DNA from: Wolbachia endosymbiont (group B) of Parapoynx stratiotata
Lineage (GTDB): Bacteria; Pseudomonadota; Alphaproteobacteria; Rickettsiales; Anaplasmataceae
Assembly: GCF_947250635.1 (NCBI RefSeq)
Contig: NZ_OX366335.1
Coordinates: 1,240,001 to 1,304,000, forward strand
Direction: 5' to 3'
Length of the DNA: 64,000 bases
How positions within the stretch are numbered: position 1 is the first letter of the stretch; each line of letters begins with the position of its first letter. Positions 12,197 to 20,692 of this stretch are shown one piece after another. The notes beneath the pieces are model-generated. The model did not search any database. It worked only from the letters and a program-made list of their open reading frames with translations, and was not told where the DNA came from. Both the position numbers and the translations under genes were made by a program.

Positions 12197-13363
12197 TTAA
12201 AGAAATTCTCTCTTTTCTTCTTCTATATTAAATTCTTTACAAAAATCAGTAGATAAGTCCACACCTTCCCAAGAAAATCCACCATCACTTTCTAACTTTT
12301 TACCAAAATGCCCATAGCAGGCTGTACGTTTATATATAGGACGATTAAGTGATAAATGTCTGATTATGCCTTTAGTTGATAAATCTATGTTACCTTCAAT
12401 AAACCCTTTAATCCTCTCTTCATCTATTGTATTCGTGCCAAATGTATCAATGTAAAATGAAGTAGGTTTTGAGACACCAATTGCATAAGAAAGCTGCACA
12501 AGACAACGTTCAGCTAAACCTGCAAAGACAATATTTTTAGCAAGGTATCTCGCCATATAAGCTGCGGATCTATCAACTTTTGTTGCATCTTTTCCAGAAA
12601 ACGCTCCTCCACCGTGTGGAATATAGCCTCCATAAGTATCAACCATAACTTTTCGTCCGGTTAATCCACAATCACCAACTGGTCCACCAATAACAAATCT
12701 ACCTGTTGGATTGACTAAGAGATTTTCTTTAGGGCACATCCACCCTTCAGGTAAAGATGAAGCTATGTAAGGATAAATTATTTCCTTCACTTTCGATTGA
12801 CTCAGATCCTCAAGATGCTGTATTGAAACAACAATACTTTCAGCACGCACTGGAAGGTTATTCTCATACGCCAAAGTGATTTGCGATTTTGCATCCGGAC
12901 CAAGCTTTACCTCTTTGACCATACTCATGATATTTCTCAGAATCGAGTGTGCATAAAAAATGGGTGCTGGCATGAGGCTTTCTGTCTCTATTGTTGCATA
13001 GCCATACATTATGCCCTGATCCCCAGCACCTTGATCCACACCTATTGCAATGTCATTTGATTGTTCATGTAGTAATATATTTACTTTCACTGTTTCCCAG
13101 TGGAAACCATCATGCTCATAACCAATATCTTTTATTGTATTCCGTACAATACTTTCAATCTTGCTATTTTCAATGTTCGGCCCAAATACTTCCCCAGCTA
13201 TAATAACATTATCTTTAGTAACTAAAGTCTCTATTGCAGTACGAGAGGAAGAGTCATTAAAAAGGTATTCGTCAAGTATTGCATCTGAAATCTGGTCTGC
13301 TACTTTATCTGGATGACCGGCTGCTACTGATTCACTGGTTACTGAATTCTTATGTAAAACCAT
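12197..13363 (-). CDS. metK: S-adenosylmethionine synthetase
   Basis: MetK makes S-adenosylmethionine from methionine and ATP. The 388-residue protein has all three family signatures: GHPDKVADQISDAILD with the ATP-binding His at the N-terminus, GAGDQGIMYGYA in the middle and GGGAFSGKDATKVDRS in the C-terminal third. Length is typical (380-400). It lies downstream of tRNA-Ile on the same strand. Some rickettsias have lost metK and import SAM; this copy looks intact. Confidence 0.97.
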   Translation of the reverse strand: MVLHKNSVTSESVAAGHPDKVADQISDAILDEYLFNDSSSRTAIETLVTKDNVIIAGEVFGPNIENSKIESIVRNTIKDIGYEHDGFHWETVKVNILLHEQSNDIAIGVDQGAGDQGIMYGYATIETESLMPAPIFYAHSILRNIMSMVKEVKLGPDAKSQITLAYENNLPVRAESIVVSIQHLEDLSQSKVKEIIYPYIASSLPEGWMCPKENLLVNPTGRFVIGGPVGDCGLTGRKVMVDTYGGYIPHGGGAFSGKDATKVDRSAAYMARYLAKNIVFAGLAERCLVQLSYAIGVSKPTSFYIDTFGTNTIDEERIKGFIEGNIDLSTKGIIRHLSLNRPIYKRTACYGHFGKKLESDGGFSWEGVDLSTDFCKEFNIEEEKREFL

Positions 13364-13402
13364 CGTTTAGTTACACAATATCAAAACTATTGCAAATTTA
13401 AA

Positions 13403-13479
<77 letters not shown>

Positions 13480-13487
13480 GTATCTAT

Positions 13488-13757
13488 TCAAGCCAAGGCT
13501 TGCATATCATCTGTAGGCACAACATCAATAAACGTCTTTTTATTTGCTGATTTTCTAAAACTCACCCAGCCTTTCGTTTTAGCAAAAATCGTATGATCTT
13601 TACCCATACCAACATTCTTTCCAGGATGAAATTTTGTACCTCTTTGACGTACAATTATGTTACCTGGAATAACCCCACCATTCTTCTTTATCCCGAGCCG
13701 ACGCCCTGCCGAATCTCTACCATTACAGGAACTACCACCTGATTTTTTAGTTGCCAT
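13488..13757 (-). CDS. rpmA: 50S ribosomal protein L27
   Basis: The 89-residue protein starts [18 protein letters not shown], the typical L27 N-terminus that reaches toward the peptidyl transferase centre, followed by GIKKNGG and [13 protein letters not shown]. It lies 10 bases after rplU, the near-universal L21-L27 pair, with tRNA-Ile 8 bases downstream. Confidence 0.97.
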   Translation of the reverse strand: MATKKSGGSSCNGRDSAGRRLGIKKNGGVIPGNIIVRQRGTKFHPGKNVGMGKDHTIFAKTKGWVSFRKSANKKTFIDVVPTDDMQALA

Positions 13758-13767
13758 ATCTTACCTC

Positions 13768-14070
13768 TTACTTTTGAAGACTAATTTCATTGATACGAAG
13801 AACAGTAATATACTGCCTATGACCATTTTTCCTACGGTAATTTTTTCTTCTCTTTTTCTTAAAGATTATAATTTTTTTATCTCTACACTGCTCCAGTACT
13901 TCAGCTTTAACAACAGCATTAGATGAACAAGATAAGCCATTACTTGAAACACAAATCACTTTATTGATTTCCACTTCCTCTTTTTCTTCAGCTTGTAATC
14001 TTTCTACTTTAATTATGCTGCCTTTTTTTACTAAATACTGCTTTCCACCAGTTTCGATTACTGCAAACAT
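13768..14070 (-). CDS. rplU: 50S ribosomal protein L21
   Basis: L21 binds 23S rRNA in the large subunit. From the ATG at 14070 the protein is 100 residues and begins MFAVIETGGKQYLVKKG, the standard L21 start. A longer frame opening at a TTG (14082) adds only four residues and is not favoured. The C-terminal part has FKKKRRKNYRRKNGHRQ, the basic rRNA-binding stretch. It forms an operon with rpmA. Confidence 0.96.
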   Translation of the reverse strand: MFAVIETGGKQYLVKKGSIIKVERLQAEEKEEVEINKVICVSSNGLSCSSNAVVKAEVLEQCRDKKIIIFKKKRRKNYRRKNGHRQYITVLRINEISLQK

Positions 14071-14178
14071 GACAAATATCAATTATTGTTATTAACACTA
14101 ATCGTAAATGATGTTACACATACTGTCAATATAAATAAAAACATGAAATACTTCTACCTTTATCTGCTTTTCCTCGTG

Positions 14179-14212
14179 GAGAGTAGTCAAGTTTTAAAAC
14201 TTGACTACTCTC
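14179..14212. terminator. 34-bp perfect palindrome between surface-protein gene 1 and rplU
   Basis: The sequence GAGAGTAGTCAAGTTTT is followed at once by its exact reverse complement. In RNA it would fold to a 17-bp hairpin with almost no loop. It lies downstream of surface-protein copy 1 and upstream of rplU, both on the minus strand. No T-run follows, so it may be a factor-assisted terminator, an mRNA 3' stabiliser or a cruciform-type site for a dimeric DNA-binding protein. Confidence 0.5.
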
Positions 14213-14288
14213 AAATTCTCTTAGTCTCATGAAAACTTTACGACGTTAACAAAAACTCAAGCTTTCACTAAAAACATTCAATCGGAGC

Positions 14289-14762
14289 TTACAAATTAAA
14301 ACTCATTCCAAGTTCAAACCCATGAGAAAACTCACTGAACTTGTGAAGTTTGTAGCCAGCAAAAACATTCGTTCTCTCAGAAAGTGGAAGATTAATACCA
14401 GAACCTATCTGGTAGGAAAAAAATCCTTCTTGTTTTTGAGACATTGCAATAATGCCTCCTGTGCCAAAAGTAATATAAGGAGTAATATCCGTACTTTCAA
14501 ATTGATGATGATAATGAAGCTTTGCCATAAGTCCCAACTCTAGTCCAGCAAGGTTATACTGACTATTGAGAATAGTGAGAATAGGTTTAACTACAGAACC
14601 AACCGAAATTTTAACACTATCTGTATAGTGATAACCAAGATCATAATTAACACCAAGATTGCCATATGACGACGAAGTATAGATTCTATCTCTAATCCAA
14701 TCAACTCCAAAAGACGGTGCTGACAGAGAACAGCAGACTACTAAAGTAAGTAATTTTTTCAT
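14289..14762 (-). CDS. Small outer-membrane beta-barrel protein, paralogue 1
   Basis: The 157-residue protein has a signal peptide (MKKLLTLVVCCSLSAPSFG, cleavage after about residue 19) and ends in Phe-Asn-Leu after alternating hydrophobic and polar residues (VFAGYKLHKF, GFELGMSFNL). This fits an eight-strand barrel of the Omp/opacity type exported to the outer membrane. Repeated LGYHY, KISVG and LHYHH segments look like strands. It is the last of three tandem paralogues and the shortest, lacking the insert near the middle of copy 3. AGAGG precedes the ATG. The family is recognised by pattern only. Confidence 0.72.
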   Translation of the reverse strand: MKKLLTLVVCCSLSAPSFGVDWIRDRIYTSSSYGNLGVNYDLGYHYTDSVKISVGSVVKPILTILNSQYNLAGLELGLMAKLHYHHQFESTDITPYITFGTGGIIAMSQKQEGFFSYQIGSGINLPLSERTNVFAGYKLHKFSEFSHGFELGMSFNL

Positions 14763-14847
14763 TTTTACCCTCTAACCATGAATATACGCATATATACTCA
14801 CAGAAAAGTTAAAAATTACATAACTTACATAATAAAATCGGAATCAC

Positions 14848-14965
14848 TTTCTTAGCTACTTGCCTTTCTTTTGCAATTGCCAAACTTCTCTTTGTCACAT
14901 TTTGTTACCTACCGCAATCATCATTTTAGCCTATATCACTTGCTTTTTTTCAACAAAAATTCAAA
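14848..14965 (-). pseudogene. Remnant of glmU 3' end between surface-protein paralogues 1 and 2
   Basis: This spacer resembles the 3' end of glmU at 16345-16440 (cttagttatttgcctttctcttgcaattgcaa there, cttagctacttgcctttcttttgcaattgcc here, split over matching blocks), followed by CCTATATCACTTGC, which in glmU occurs some 200 bases further in. The fragment therefore has an internal deletion relative to glmU. It cannot encode a protein. Confidence 0.65.
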
Positions 14966-14996
14966 CCAGACTTCACTAAAAACATTCAATCGGAGC

Positions 14997-15467
14997 TTAC
15001 AAATTAAAACTCATTCCAAATTCAACCCCATGCGAAAGTTCATGAAACTTCTGCAGCTTGTAGCCAGCAAAAACACTTGTTCTCTCAGAAAGTGGAAGAT
15101 TAATACCAGAACCTATTTGATAAGAAAAAAATTCTTCTACGTCTGGCCCTTGATTTTCTGAAAGAGGAATTTTAGCAACTCCTCCTACACCAAAAGTAAC
15201 ATAAGGAGTAATATCTGTATTTTCAAATTTATGATGATAATGAAGCTTTGCCATAAGTCCCGCGTCTAAAATCCCTTCACTCATAACAAGTTTAACTGCA
15301 GGACCAAATGAAATTTTAATGCTATCTGTACAGTGATAGCCAAGATCATAATTAATACCAAGCATGCCATACGACGAAGAGGTGTAGGTTCTATCTTTAA
15401 CCCAATCAACTCCAAAAGACGGTGCTGACAAAGAACAGCAAGCCAACAAAGTAAGTAACTTTTTCAT
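14997..15467 (-). CDS. Small outer-membrane beta-barrel protein, paralogue 2
   Basis: Starting at the ATG at 15467 the product is 156 residues. A perfect GGAGG six bases upstream and the alignment with the neighbours support this start over a longer frame beginning at 15506. It has the same signal peptide type (MKKLLTLLACCSLSAPSFG) and the same end (GVEFGMSFNL) as paralogue 1. It differs mainly in the central loops, for example KIPLSENQGPDVEEFF, as expected of surface-exposed loops that vary while strands stay fixed. Confidence 0.72.
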   Translation of the reverse strand: MKKLLTLLACCSLSAPSFGVDWVKDRTYTSSSYGMLGINYDLGYHCTDSIKISFGPAVKLVMSEGILDAGLMAKLHYHHKFENTDITPYVTFGVGGVAKIPLSENQGPDVEEFFSYQIGSGINLPLSERTSVFAGYKLQKFHELSHGVEFGMSFNL

Positions 15468-15555
15468 TTTTATCCTCCAAAGATTAATATATGCATATAC
15501 AAGCATATAAATATTAAAAATAGTATAAATTGCAAGTAAAAAATTGGAATTATTT

Positions 15556-15672
15556 TATTTTTTTTGTTATTTGTCTTTCTCTTGCAATTGCAAATTGGCA
15601 TATCTTTCACTATCTGCTGCAATCATCATTTGAGTCTACATCACTTACTTTCGCTTCAATATAATTTCCCAC
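15556..15672 (-). pseudogene. Remnant of glmU 3' end between surface-protein paralogues 2 and 3
   Basis: Like the spacer at 14848-14965, this stretch matches the glmU 3' end (TTGTTATTTGTCTTTCTC then TTGCAATTGCAA) and then jumps to the block ACATCACTTACTTTCG that lies deeper in glmU. Both spacers share the same junction, so the deletion was already present in the unit that was duplicated. Confidence 0.65.
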
Positions 15673-15702
15673 TAGCCTTTACTAAAAATATTCAATCAGA
15701 GT

Positions 15703-16263
15703 TTACAAATTAAAGCTCATTCCTAGCTCAATTCCATGGAAAATTTTATGAAACCTTTGCAATTTGTAGCCAGCAAAAACACTTGTTCTTTCAGAAAGTG
15801 GAAGATTAATACCAGCACCTATTTGATAAGAAAAAAATTTATCATTGACTATAGTTTTGAAAACCTCTGCCAATAGGGTACTTATGTTTCCACCTACATT
15901 ATCAGCTCTACTTATTTTAGGTTTAGCCTTCATTGTACGAACTATAACAGTACCAACACCAGCAGTAATATAAGGAGTAATATCCGTACCTTCAAATTTA
16001 TGATGATAATGAAGCTTTGCCATAAGCCCCATAACTCCTCCAAATTCTTCATCAAGAGTAGGTTTGATTACAGAATTAATAATAGGTTTGATTACATAGC
16101 CAACTGAAATTTTAGTGCTATTTGTATAGTGAAAACCAACATCATAATTAACACCAAGCCGGCTATATGACAAAGAAGTATAGATTCTATCTTTAATCCA
16201 ATCAACTCCAGAAGACGGTACTGACAGGAAACAACAGACCACCAAAATAAGCAACTTTTTCAT
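15703..16263 (-). CDS. Small outer-membrane beta-barrel protein, paralogue 3
   Basis: From the ATG at 16263 the product is 187 residues, with signal peptide MKKLLILVVCCFLSVPSSG and C-terminal ELGMSFNL. It is about 30 residues longer than its two neighbours because of an insert around residues 110-140 (KPKISRADNVGGNISTLLAE) and a duplicated IKPIINSVIKPT segment. It lies next to the intact glmU gene and is probably closest to the original arrangement. Family assignment is by signal peptide, strand pattern and terminal residues. Confidence 0.72.
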   Translation of the reverse strand: MKKLLILVVCCFLSVPSSGVDWIKDRIYTSLSYSRLGVNYDVGFHYTNSTKISVGYVIKPIINSVIKPTLDEEFGGVMGLMAKLHYHHKFEGTDITPYITAGVGTVIVRTMKAKPKISRADNVGGNISTLLAEVFKTIVNDKFFSYQIGAGINLPLSERTSVFAGYKLQRFHKIFHGIELGMSFNL

Positions 16264-16268
16264 TTTTA

Positions 16269-16290
16269 ACATGTATATTGATATACATGT
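16269..16290. promoter_or_regulatory. Inverted repeat upstream of surface-protein paralogue 3
   Basis: ACATGTATAT and ATATACATGT form 10-base arms around a 2-base centre, starting six bases upstream of the ATG of paralogue 3. Related symmetric sequences occur about 20 bases upstream of paralogue 2 (TATATGCATATA, a 12-base perfect palindrome) and paralogue 1 (ATATACGCATATAT). They could be operators or simply AT-rich promoter sequence. Confidence 0.35.
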
Positions 16291-16341
16291 ATACTAATGC
16301 ATATGTTAAAAATAACATAATTCGCGTAATAAAAATTAGAG

Positions 16342-17577
16342 TTATTTTATTTTCTTAGTTATTTGCCTTTCTCTTGCAATTGCAAGACTTTTCTCTGGCA
16401 CATCCTCTACTATAACGCTACCTGCTGCAACTAGAGAGTCATCATGAACATTAAGCGGTGCAATTAATGAACTATTGGCACCAATAAAACAATTGCTTCC
16501 AATATTTGTTTTATGTTTCTTTTTCCCATCATAATTACAAATAACGGTACCTGCACCTATGTTACTCCCCTGCCCTACCTGAGTATTTCCTATATAACTT
16601 AAATGCTTTATCTTAGTATTTATACCTATATCACTTGCTTTTGTTTCAACAAAATTACCTATGATTGCACCATCACCTATTGTTGTATTTTCACATTTGG
16701 CAAATGGACCAACCCTAACACCAGATCCTATTTTTACTCCAGGACCAAAAAAAACGTATGGGTAAACAATCGAATCCATACCAATTTGCGTATCAAGAGA
16801 GAAGAAAACAGTTTCTGGAGCAACAAGCGTTACTCCAGAGTTAGTGAAAAACTTTCTTTTTTCTTCTTGAAAGTAAAACTCAGCTTTTACAAGGTCATTC
16901 CTATTATTTATACCAGTTGCCTCCTCTTCGTCAGCAGTAATATAGCCGACATTTAAATTACTCTTTACTGCAATGGCAACGATATCGGTCAAGTAATATT
17001 CATGAGCTTGGTTATTACACTCTATTTTCTCCACCAATTCACGTAGATTCTTTTCACGTGCAACCATTATTCCGGCATTAGCAAGAAATTCCTCATCATT
17101 ATTTCTACCATTTTGTGCTTCTACGATTTCTCTTAGGGAGCCGTTCTCAATAATTAGTCTACCGTATCCTTTATTATTAGTTTTAAACCCAAGACAAACT
17201 AAAGCATTGCTCTCTCCTAAGCAGCTTATCATTTTAGTTATTGTGCTGCTTTTTATTAGTGGAGTATCCCCATACTGCACAACAACTATATCTGACAATT
17301 CTTTCAGGTTTCTCATTGCAATTTTGACTGCATCCCCTGTACCGAGCGTTGACTCTTGTGTAATTAATTTTATATCCTTAAAGCATTCCAGCCTTTGAGT
17401 TAAAGGCAAATCGACTACAATAACTATTTTTTCAGGATTCAGCTGCTTTGCATTGTAAATGACATGCTCAAGCATGGAGAAATTACCTATTTTGTGCAGA
17501 ACCTTAGGCAAGCTTGAATTCATTCGTTTACCATGCCCAGCAGCAAGTACAACAAATGTATAAGATTTATTTGTCAC
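16342..17577 (-). CDS. glmU: Bifunctional UDP-N-acetylglucosamine pyrophosphorylase / glucosamine-1-phosphate acetyltransferase
   Basis: GlmU acetylates glucosamine-1-phosphate and couples it to UTP, giving UDP-GlcNAc, the precursor for lipid II. The 411-residue protein has an N-terminal nucleotidyltransferase domain (VVLAAGHGKRMNSSLPKVLH, residues about 9-28) and, from about residue 250, a left-handed beta-helix of hexapeptide repeats. KIKHLSYIG holds the catalytic His of the acetyltransferase and GAGTVICNYDGKKKHKT its binding loop, so both activities look intact. It is shorter than E. coli GlmU (456). The GTG start touches the TAA of pheS, suggesting coupling. Its 3' end has been copied into the downstream spacers. 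Confidence 0.93.
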   Translation of the reverse strand: MTNKSYTFVVLAAGHGKRMNSSLPKVLHKIGNFSMLEHVIYNAKQLNPEKIVIVVDLPLTQRLECFKDIKLITQESTLGTGDAVKIAMRNLKELSDIVVVQYGDTPLIKSSTITKMISCLGESNALVCLGFKTNNKGYGRLIIENGSLREIVEAQNGRNNDEEFLANAGIMVAREKNLRELVEKIECNNQAHEYYLTDIVAIAVKSNLNVGYITADEEEATGINNRNDLVKAEFYFQEEKRKFFTNSGVTLVAPETVFFSLDTQIGMDSIVYPYVFFGPGVKIGSGVRVGPFAKCENTTIGDGAIIGNFVETKASDIGINTKIKHLSYIGNTQVGQGSNIGAGTVICNYDGKKKHKTNIGSNCFIGANSSLIAPLNVHDDSLVAAGSVIVEDVPEKSLAIARERQITKKIK

Positions 17578-18621
17578 TTATCTTAAAGACAAAAAATGAA
17601 AACCATAATGGTTGAGCCAACTAACTCTATTGTCGTAAAAGCTCCTTAGATCACTAATTTGATATTTCAGCATTGCTAGCCTTTCTATACCAATCCCAAA
17701 TGCAAAGCCACTGTATTTAGTATGGTCTATTCCAACATTTTTAAAGACATTTGGATGCACCATACCACATCCAAGTACTTCAATCCATTTACTACCTTTA
17801 TAACTTATGTCCACTTCTGCAGAAGGCTCAGTAAAAGGAAAAAAACTATTACGAAAGCGTATTTTTAGACCTTTATCTCCGAAAAATTTACTAAGGAAGC
17901 GATGAATAGTAAATTTTAATTGGCCCATATTGACATTTTCATTAACATAAAGCCCTTCTATCTGATGAAACATAGGAGTGTGAGTTGCATCAAAGTCATT
18001 TCTGTATACCCTGCCTGCAGCTACTATTTTAATTGGAAAAGCTTTTGTCTTTTCCATAGTTCTAATCTGCACAGATGAGGTATGAGTGCGCAGCACCATT
18101 CTTTTATCGTTTATTTTATTCTTTAAGTAGAAGGTATCTTGCTCCTCTCGCGCAGGATGATGACTTGGAGTATTTAGCGCATCAAACACGTGAAATTCAT
18201 CTTCAATATCAGGACCATCAACTGCTTTGAAGCCCATATGTGCAAAAATGAGCTTTACTTCACTTATAACTTTGCTCAGTGGATGAATCTTGCCAATTCT
18301 TTCTGGTCTGACAGGCAGTGTGATATCAACTGCTTCATTTTGCAGTTTTAACTTAACTTCTTTATCTTTTAGTTCATTTTCTTTGCTTGTTATAAGCTGG
18401 TCTATCTTATTGCGTAAAACATTAATCACTGCACCTAGGTCGCGTTTTTCTCCTGCATCATCTATATTCTTTAAGTCATCGAAATAAGCTTTTACTACAC
18501 CCTTTCTCCCCAAGTATGACAACCTAACTTTTTCTAAATCCTGCAAAGAAGCAGCATTTTCAATCTCAGAAACTGCCTTATCTTCAAGTAAAGGTATTTC
18601 ACTTATTAGCTCTTTGTTCAC
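17578..18621 (-). CDS. pheS: Phenylalanyl-tRNA synthetase alpha subunit
   Basis: PheS is the catalytic subunit of the alpha2-beta2 enzyme that charges tRNA-Phe. The 347-residue protein has an N-terminal coiled coil (about residues 1-90) and the class II core: HPLSKVISEVKLIFAHMGF, motif 2 near GRVYRNDFDATHTPMFHQ and motif 3 GFAFGIGIERLAMLKY. The start is GTG. The beta subunit gene (pheT) is not adjacent, unlike in many bacteria; glmU follows directly instead. Confidence 0.96.
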   Translation of the reverse strand: MNKELISEIPLLEDKAVSEIENAASLQDLEKVRLSYLGRKGVVKAYFDDLKNIDDAGEKRDLGAVINVLRNKIDQLITSKENELKDKEVKLKLQNEAVDITLPVRPERIGKIHPLSKVISEVKLIFAHMGFKAVDGPDIEDEFHVFDALNTPSHHPAREEQDTFYLKNKINDKRMVLRTHTSSVQIRTMEKTKAFPIKIVAAGRVYRNDFDATHTPMFHQIEGLYVNENVNMGQLKFTIHRFLSKFFGDKGLKIRFRNSFFPFTEPSAEVDISYKGSKWIEVLGCGMVHPNVFKNVGIDHTKYSGFAFGIGIERLAMLKYQISDLRSFYDNRVSWLNHYGFHFLSLR

Positions 18622-18713
18622 CTTAAAAACGCTAGCTTAAACTTTCATTATAGTGAAATCTTTAATATCATCAATAAAACTATTCGCATAAAAAGTTGTC
18701 ATCCAAGCACTCT

Positions 18714-18872
18714 CCTTCTTGTCATTCCAGTGCTCTCTGTGGTGTCATCCCAGTGCCCAGACACTGGGATCCAAGTTACTCACAAGCAAACTAGCATAGA
18801 AAGTGGTACAACGTTTTCGATGAGATTGCAGAAAGTATGGATTCCAGCATCAAGTGCTGGAATGACATCTCT
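18714..18872. repeat. Dispersed palindromic repeat, copy a
   Basis: Two hairpin-forming pieces occur here: CCCAGTGCCCAGACACTGGG around 18751-18770, and ATTCCAGCATCAAGTGCTGGAAT around 18841-18863. Sequences of the same style (TGTCATTCCAGT...ACTGGAATGACA) recur at 54490, 56180 and 63360 in this window. They resemble the short palindromic repeats scattered through Wolbachia genomes. Confidence 0.6.
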
Positions 18873-18885
18873 ATAGGACTCCTAA

Positions 18886-19182
18886 CTAATCCAAAATATT
18901 AAAAAATTTACCAGGCGAAAAAAAGGCAAAAGAATCCCCCAGTAGTGAGTTTTATAATGTAAATTGGCATTGTAATAATGTGCTAACGCTTATTTAAAGC
19001 GCGTTTTGGCTGAATGTAGAAAAAATAAAAAAGACATGCAGCCGCTATAATTTTATGTAATCTGCCAATATATACCTGAGTTTTTTACTGAATTTTGTTA
19101 TTAAATCTGCAGAGATTAAAAACAAGGATAAATACTCTTATTGTCATGATAAGGAAACTGATGAGGTTTGTAAAGTAACTTC
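18886..19182. repeat. Dispersed ~290-bp repeat, copy 1
   Basis: This spacer segment matches 63475-63762 in the same orientation, with long identical blocks (for example the stretch around GACATGCAGCCGCTATAATT) and a few substitutions and indels. Both copies follow a palindromic repeat. In copy 1 a stop-free frame runs through the last part and beyond it (FVIKSAEIKNKDKYSYCHD, then KETDEVCKVTSS), ending near 19250; copy 2 has a one-base insertion and a stop there. It may derive from a lost gene or small mobile element. No other feature is visible in 18622-19290. Confidence 0.65.
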
Positions 19183-19290
19183 TTCTGCTCTTATTGAATC
19201 CAACGCGCCGCTGTTATGCAAGGGCGCTATAATTATTAATTTATTGACTAATTATGTTTTTTATTTCACTCTACATTAAAAAATTTACTC

Positions 19291-20652
19291 ATGCATAGTA
19301 GTAACATAGAAACTAAGAAAAAATACAAAATTGAGGATTTACCTAAGTTTTTTAAGGATAGATCTAAAAAAATAAGTAAGGCATTTTCTAATGAAGTACT
19401 GGAGATTAGAACCATTCGCTCACAAAATATTACAAGTGATACACAAGAGTTTTCATTTAAGCTCAAGCTGCTAACAGAGGTAAACCCTAATACAATAGGA
19501 CCTCAAATAAAACATTTAATTTACTTTTTTAAAGCCTGCCTTTCTCAGGAGAAAAACTTCACAGCCAATATAAAAGTACCAAAAGAAAGTGAAGAATTAC
19601 ACAATAACTACCATAAAGCTAATAAAACTGTAGAAGAATTCATAAGTAATGCTCCAATTCAAATCCTCCTGCAGGGCATAACAATAACGCTACAAACAGA
19701 AGTTAAAAACATCAACCTCAATAGCTTGCAACAAATCGAGGCATTTTTGAATGAACAGCTAAAGCATGCAGAAAAAGCTAAAAATGAGGATGCCACAAGA
19801 AATTTAGTCCCTCAAGAAATAGAGCGGGATATAGGTCAAACTACTTCGCACACAGATTATTTTAAGGCTAACAGAAAAAAGAAGTCAAAAAAGCAAGCTC
19901 AAGAACTATCAGAAGAGGAAAAACAATCAATCATAAAACAAGTTCAACTTGATGCTAGAGTAGCTATGATAGATAATTTGGCTGAGCACAAGGGAAAAAA
20001 ACTTGATGAAATATTCGTAGAAGTAATAAGTGAATATAAAAATCAAGATTCAGATGCATTTTACAATATTTTCAACTCAGTGTTTAATATTATTTATTTC
20101 CAAGATAAACAACTACATGAAATATTAGAGCCGAATGAGATATCAGAAGTGCTAGAGGTACTCAAAAGGCCACAACCCCCTAATAATTCACTTTTAGGTA
20201 AAGAATATTTACAAAAGCAAGTATATAGAAAAAAAGAGCAGTTGATTAAATTAGTTTCAGGCCAACCTTCTCCACAGCTTAAAAATGTTTCTCATGAAAT
20301 TTTACCAAGCAAAGTTGTAGATCCTTTACTGAAAATGAATAAACTCACCGATATTACTCTAAAATCACCATTAAAGACTGTATTTTCCTCGAAAGAGACT
20401 TATTTTTGTCTATTTTTGGTAGCAGCTTCTATGTCAGCACTCTGCCTATGGCACTTGCCGCTGGGAAAAGTGTCAATTTTAAAGGAATTGGTGCCAACAG
20501 AAAAAAGGGAAAGTATCGGTCTAACATTAAACATAGGGTTACCAATATTAATTACACTGTGCGTTTTGAACCTGGCTTACTTTCTATATTCTGAATATTC
20601 TGTAGAATCTATTGAGCAGATAAGTAAAAAAGATCTTCCTTTGCGCACCTAA
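19291..20652 (+). CDS. Protein of unknown function with two C-terminal membrane segments
   Basis: I do not recognise this 453-residue protein. It is mostly polar, helical and lysine-rich, with a strongly basic patch ANRKKKSKKQAQ near residue 193. Two hydrophobic segments lie near the C-terminus: CLFLVAASMSALCLWHLPLG (about 371-390) and LNIGLPILITLCVLNLAYFL (about 411-431). It could be a tail-anchored or inner-membrane protein with a large soluble domain, or a secreted effector that inserts into host membranes. No signal peptide is seen. It stands alone between a repeat region and ribE. Confidence 0.7.
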   Translation: MHSSNIETKKKYKIEDLPKFFKDRSKKISKAFSNEVLEIRTIRSQNITSDTQEFSFKLKLLTEVNPNTIGPQIKHLIYFFKACLSQEKNFTANIKVPKESEELHNNYHKANKTVEEFISNAPIQILLQGITITLQTEVKNINLNSLQQIEAFLNEQLKHAEKAKNEDATRNLVPQEIERDIGQTTSHTDYFKANRKKKSKKQAQELSEEEKQSIIKQVQLDARVAMIDNLAEHKGKKLDEIFVEVISEYKNQDSDAFYNIFNSVFNIIYFQDKQLHEILEPNEISEVLEVLKRPQPPNNSLLGKEYLQKQVYRKKEQLIKLVSGQPSPQLKNVSHEILPSKVVDPLLKMNKLTDITLKSPLKTVFSSKETYFCLFLVAASMSALCLWHLPLGKVSILKELVPTEKRESIGLTLNIGLPILITLCVLNLAYFLYSEYSVESIEQISKKDLPLRT

Positions 20653-20692
20653 CAAATAAGATCTTTTGTGATATAATTATTTATTTTATTGC

